From: Rhizobiaceae bacterium
GTDB lineage: Bacteria > Pseudomonadota > Alphaproteobacteria > Rhizobiales > Rhizobiaceae
DNA length: 7,818 nucleotides
Reading direction: 5' to 3'
Assembly (NCBI GenBank): GCA_028865845.1
Contig: JAGWJK010000168.1
Location: 1 to 7,818, forward strand
The notes beneath the pieces are model-generated. The model had not been told where the DNA came from and did no database searches. It was given only the letters and a program-made list of their open reading frames with translations. This document shows, piece by piece, positions 5,013 to 7,818 of this stretch. How positions within the stretch are numbered: position 1 is the first letter of the stretch; each line of letters begins with the position of its first letter. The translations under genes and the position numbers were made by a program.

Positions 5013-6763
5013 TGTCCTTTCTCTCACGCATCATGATATTGAAGAGCAAGGCGCATTTTTCGACCGACGGAAACAATCGTCCGAGCGATGCCGTGGACTA
5101 TTCGACATTCCAGGGCGCGCGCAAACGAAAGTCCGGTCAGGCCAAGAGCCGCGTCGTGCTGCTGGTCGGAACCTTCGTCGTCGCTTACGCCATCATCGGC
5201 GGTCGCCTTGCGCAGTTCGCCATGGAGCCAGCGGATGCAACGTCGAGCATTCTGCCGCCGGACCGGCTGATGGCCTCGCGACCGGATATCGTCGATCGCA
5301 ACGGTGCGCTGCTCGCGACCGATATCCGCACCGTCTCGCTGTTTGCCGAGCCGAACAAGATCATCGATCCGGATGAAGCGGTCGAGCAATTGCAGACCGT
5401 GCTGCCCGATCTCGATACCAAGGGCACCTACAAGAAGCTCGCCGCCAAGACGTCGCATTTCGCCTGGCTTCGCCGCCAGCTGACGCCGAAGCAACAGAGC
5501 CAGATCCTGGCACTTGGAATCCCCGGCATTGGCTTCCGGCCGGAGAAGCGCCGTTTTTATCCCGGCGGCTCGACGGCCGCTCACATTCTCGGCTACGTCA
5601 ATATCGACAATCGCGGCGTTGCCGGCATGGAGAAGTATATCGACGATCAGGGGCTGGCGGATCTCGCAGCCGCCGGCATGACGAGCGGCCAGTCGCTGCA
5701 GCCGGTGAAACTGTCGATCGATCTGCGCGTGCAGGACATCGTCCGCGATTCCGTCGTCAACGCCGTGAATAACTTCCAGGCTAAGGGTGCAGGCGCTGCG
5801 GTGATCGACGTTCATACCGGCGAAGTCCTGGCGATGGCGTCGGCTCCCGATTTCGATCCGAACTATCCGAACGACGGCGCCGCCGAAGGCTGGCTCAACC
5901 GCATGACGAACGGCACGTTCGAAATGGGATCGACCTTCAAGACCTTCACGATGGCCATGGCGCTCGATTCCGGCAAGGTGACGCTGCGCGATGCCTTCGA
6001 CGCCACCAACCCGATCCGTATCGGCGGCTTCGTCATTCATGACTTCCACGGACAGCATCGGGTGCTCACCGTTCCGGAAATCTTCCAGTATTCGTCCAAC
6101 ATCGGTACCGCAAAGATCGCCGATCTGGTCGGCATCGATCCGCACCGGGAATTCCTGACGCGCTTGGGTCTTCTGACCAAACTGCAGACGGAGCTGCCGG
6201 AAGTGAAGATGCCCAGCCAGCCGCATGTGTGGAAGAAGATCAATTCGATCACCATTTCCTTCGGTCACGGGGTATCGACCACACCGCTGCAGACGGCTGT
6301 CGCCGGCGCCGCTCTTGTCAATGGCGGCAAGCTGATCGAGCCGACCTTCCTGCCGCGCACCCGCGACGAAGCCGACGTGATCGCCAAGATGGTCGTCAAG
6401 AAGAGCACCAGCGACGACATCCGCTTCCTGCTCGATTTCAACGGCTCCAAGGGGTCAGGCCGTGCCGCCCGAGTTCCCGGTTACGACGTCGGCAGCAAGA
6501 CCGGTACGGCCGACAAGGTCGTCAACGGCCGTTACTCCCATACCCTGAACTTCAACACCTTCCTGGCGGCCTTCCCGATCGACGATCCGCAATACATCAT
6601 CATGACCTTCTGCGACGAGCCGAAGACGGGCGAGCATGGCGGCACGATTTCAGCCTATACGGCAGCGCCGATCGCCCGCGATATCATTGCCAGAGCCGCA
6701 CCGATCCTCGGCATTCAGCCCAGTTTTGGAAAAGATAACTCGGCCTTGCTGGTGTCTTATTAA
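5012..6763 (+). CDS. ftsI: FtsI / PBP3, septal peptidoglycan DD-transpeptidase
   Basis: A 583-residue class B penicillin-binding protein that cross-links peptidoglycan at the division site, working with the glycosyltransferase FtsW. It has a cytoplasmic N-terminus of about 46 residues, a transmembrane anchor (about 47-69), and a dimerisation/pedestal region including RPDIVDRNGALLA (90-102) and RRFYPGGSTAAHILGY (180-195). The transpeptidase domain follows from about 235. The active-site motifs are intact: SxxK as S307-T-F-K310, SxN as S361-S-N363, and KTG as K496-T-G498. Length matches the family. ATG 5012 shares its A with the ftsL stop (TGATG), pointing to translational coupling; the independent ribosome site is poor. 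Met8 (5033) is a possible alternative start. It is a beta-lactam target by family. Confidence 0.97.
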   Translation: MSFLSRIMILKSKAHFSTDGNNRPSDAVDYSTFQGARKRKSGQAKSRVVLLVGTFVVAYAIIGGRLAQFAMEPADATSSILPPDRLMASRPDIVDRNGALLATDIRTVSLFAEPNKIIDPDEAVEQLQTVLPDLDTKGTYKKLAAKTSHFAWLRRQLTPKQQSQILALGIPGIGFRPEKRRFYPGGSTAAHILGYVNIDNRGVAGMEKYIDDQGLADLAAAGMTSGQSLQPVKLSIDLRVQDIVRDSVVNAVNNFQAKGAGAAVIDVHTGEVLAMASAPDFDPNYPNDGAAEGWLNRMTNGTFEMGSTFKTFTMAMALDSGKVTLRDAFDATNPIRIGGFVIHDFHGQHRVLTVPEIFQYSSNIGTAKIADLVGIDPHREFLTRLGLLTKLQTELPEVKMPSQPHVWKKINSITISFGHGVSTTPLQTAVAGAALVNGGKLIEPTFLPRTRDEADVIAKMVVKKSTSDDIRFLLDFNGSKGSGRAARVPGYDVGSKTGTADKVVNGRYSHTLNFNTFLAAFPIDDPQYIIMTFCDEPKTGEHGGTISAYTAAPIARDIIARAAPILGIQPSFGKDNSALLVSY

Positions 6764-6827
6764 GCGTGAAAGAATGCAACGGTCGATTCGCGAGGGGCGA
6801 GCTGATCAACAACGAAAAGTATAATCG

Positions 6828-7818
6828 ATGAACTTGCGAGATATTGCCGGACATTCGTTTCCGGAAGTCAACGGACAAGTCGGCGGGGCACTTGGCGATC
6901 TTGAGATAACAGGCCTCTCCGCTGACAGCCGCAGGATCGTGCCCGGCATGGCCTTCGTCGCCGTCGCCGGAACGAAGGCTGACGGCGCGAGTTTCATCGC
7001 CGATGCCATTTCTCGCGGCGCTTCCGTCATTGTCGCAGGCGAGGGAGCCAAGGCTGATAGCGCGCCGTTGTTGACAGTTTCCGAGCCCCGCCGTTTCCTC
7101 GCCATCGCCGCCTCGAATTTCTACGGCAGGCAGCCGGGGACCATGGTGGCCGTGACCGGCACCGCCGGCAAGACGTCGGTTGCTTCCTTTACGCGGCAGA
7201 TCTGGGCGCATGCGGGTCATCCCGCCGCAATGATCGGTACCACCGGTGTCGCCTCGCCGACGCGCAACGATTATGGCTCGCTGACGACGCCCGATCCTGT
7301 TTCTCTGCATCAATTGCTGGCCGAGCTTGCGGATGAAGGCGTCACGCATGCGGCGATGGAAGCGTCGAGCCATGGTCTCGACCAATTCCGCCTCGATGGC
7401 GTCAAGCTCGCTGCCGCCGCCTTCACCAATCTCGGTCGCGACCACATGGATTATCATCCGACGGTCGAGGACTATATGGCCGCGAAGATGCGGCTGTTCC
7501 GCGATCTTCTGCCCAAGGGGTCTCCGGCGGTGGTTTTCGCGGATGATGCCTGGTCGGCACAGGCGATTGCCGCGGCTCGCGATGCGGGCCAGGAGATCCG
7601 CACCGTCGGCCGCAAGGGCGATTTCCTGACGCTGAAGCGCGTCGAGCATTTTCGCCACAAGCAGGTTGCGGAAGTTCATGTCGGCGACGAAATTTTCGAG
7701 GTTCACATTCCTCTTGCCGGCGATTTCCAGATTGCCAATGCGCTTGTCGCTGCTGGCCTTGCGATTTCGACCGGTGTTTCCGCTTCCGTTGCCATGGCCG
7801 CGCTCGAAAAGCTGATCG
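6828..7818 (+). CDS. murE: MurE, UDP-MurNAc-tripeptide ligase (5' part, cut by window end)
   Basis: Cytoplasmic ATP-dependent ligase that adds the third stem-peptide residue, normally meso-diaminopimelate in Gram-negatives, to UDP-MurNAc-L-Ala-D-Glu. The first 330 residues are seen, with the frame open at the window edge. Motifs: UDP-binding [10 protein letters not shown] (31-40), ATP loop GTAGKTS (111-117), substrate-binding TTPDP (153-157), EASSHGL (178-184), [10 protein letters not shown] (201-210), and Lys220 in YMAAKMRLF, the likely carbamylated lysine. The loop has Ala where many MurE proteins have Asn (GTNGKT). The DNPR-type motif that tells diaminopimelate from lysine enzymes lies beyond the window. 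ATG 6828 is firm: an in-frame TAA at 6822-6824 rules out earlier starts. The ribosome site is weak. A 64-nt gap separates it from ftsI. Confidence 0.96.
   Translation, partial: MNLRDIAGHSFPEVNGQVGGALGDLEITGLSADSRRIVPGMAFVAVAGTKADGASFIADAISRGASVIVAGEGAKADSAPLLTVSEPRRFLAIAASNFYGRQPGTMVAVTGTAGKTSVASFTRQIWAHAGHPAAMIGTTGVASPTRNDYGSLTTPDPVSLHQLLAELADEGVTHAAMEASSHGLDQFRLDGVKLAAAAFTNLGRDHMDYHPTVEDYMAAKMRLFRDLLPKGSPAVVFADDAWSAQAIAAARDAGQEIRTVGRKGDFLTLKRVEHFRHKQVAEVHVGDEIFEVHIPLAGDFQIANALVAAGLAISTGVSASVAMAALEKLI

Noticed and set aside
5024..6268. A 414-codon minus-strand open frame opposite ftsI
   Set aside because: No recognisable motif; it lies fully inside ftsI, whose transpeptidase motifs are intact.
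6684..7706. A 340-codon minus-strand open frame opposite murE
   Set aside because: Shadow of murE, rich in Arg, Ala and Gly, with no family signature.

Overview
The window is about 7.8 kb of GC-rich chromosomal DNA carrying the start of the division and cell wall (dcw) cluster. The protein sequences and the gene order (lytic transglycosylase, FAD oxidoreductase, RNase P RNA, mraZ, rsmH, ftsL, ftsI, murE) suggest an alphaproteobacterium of the Rhizobiales, most likely the Rhizobium/Agrobacterium/Sinorhizobium group. This is judged from remembered family sequences and not from a database search. All recognised genes lie on the + strand. There is no sign of insertion sequences, prophage, CRISPR or recent transfer.

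Left part (1-2067). After about 250 bases in which no gene is recognised comes a small secreted GH23-type lytic transglycosylase (257-808). It is followed by a 397-residue FAD-dependent amine oxidase of the sarcosine/N-methyltryptophan oxidase type (874-2067). Its predicted flavin-attachment cysteine and active-site lysines are present, but its substrate is unknown.

Middle part (2068-2984). A complete type A RNase P RNA gene (about 2128-2535) is closed by a perfect 11-bp P1 helix. The next 450 bases hold no convincing protein gene but have several regulatory signals: a possible rnpB terminator, a CtrA-like box, a possible sigma-70 promoter, four CCCA elements at an exact 10-bp period that match the spacing of MraZ operators, and a roughly 170-nt mraZ leader. 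The leader has five simple hairpins and two long alternative pairings that exclude some of them. This control region is the most interesting part of the window.

Right part (2985-7818). mraZ, rsmH, ftsL, ftsI and murE (murE cut by the window end) form a tight operon. mraZ-rsmH are 14 nt apart, rsmH-ftsL 1 nt apart, and ftsL-ftsI overlap in TGATG. A 64-nt gap separates ftsI from murE. Together they supply the cluster's regulator (MraZ), a 16S rRNA methyltransferase (RsmH), a divisome scaffold protein (FtsL), the septal transpeptidase (FtsI/PBP3) and the ligase that adds the third stem-peptide residue (MurE). No wholly new multi-gene system is visible; the novelty candidates are regulatory.
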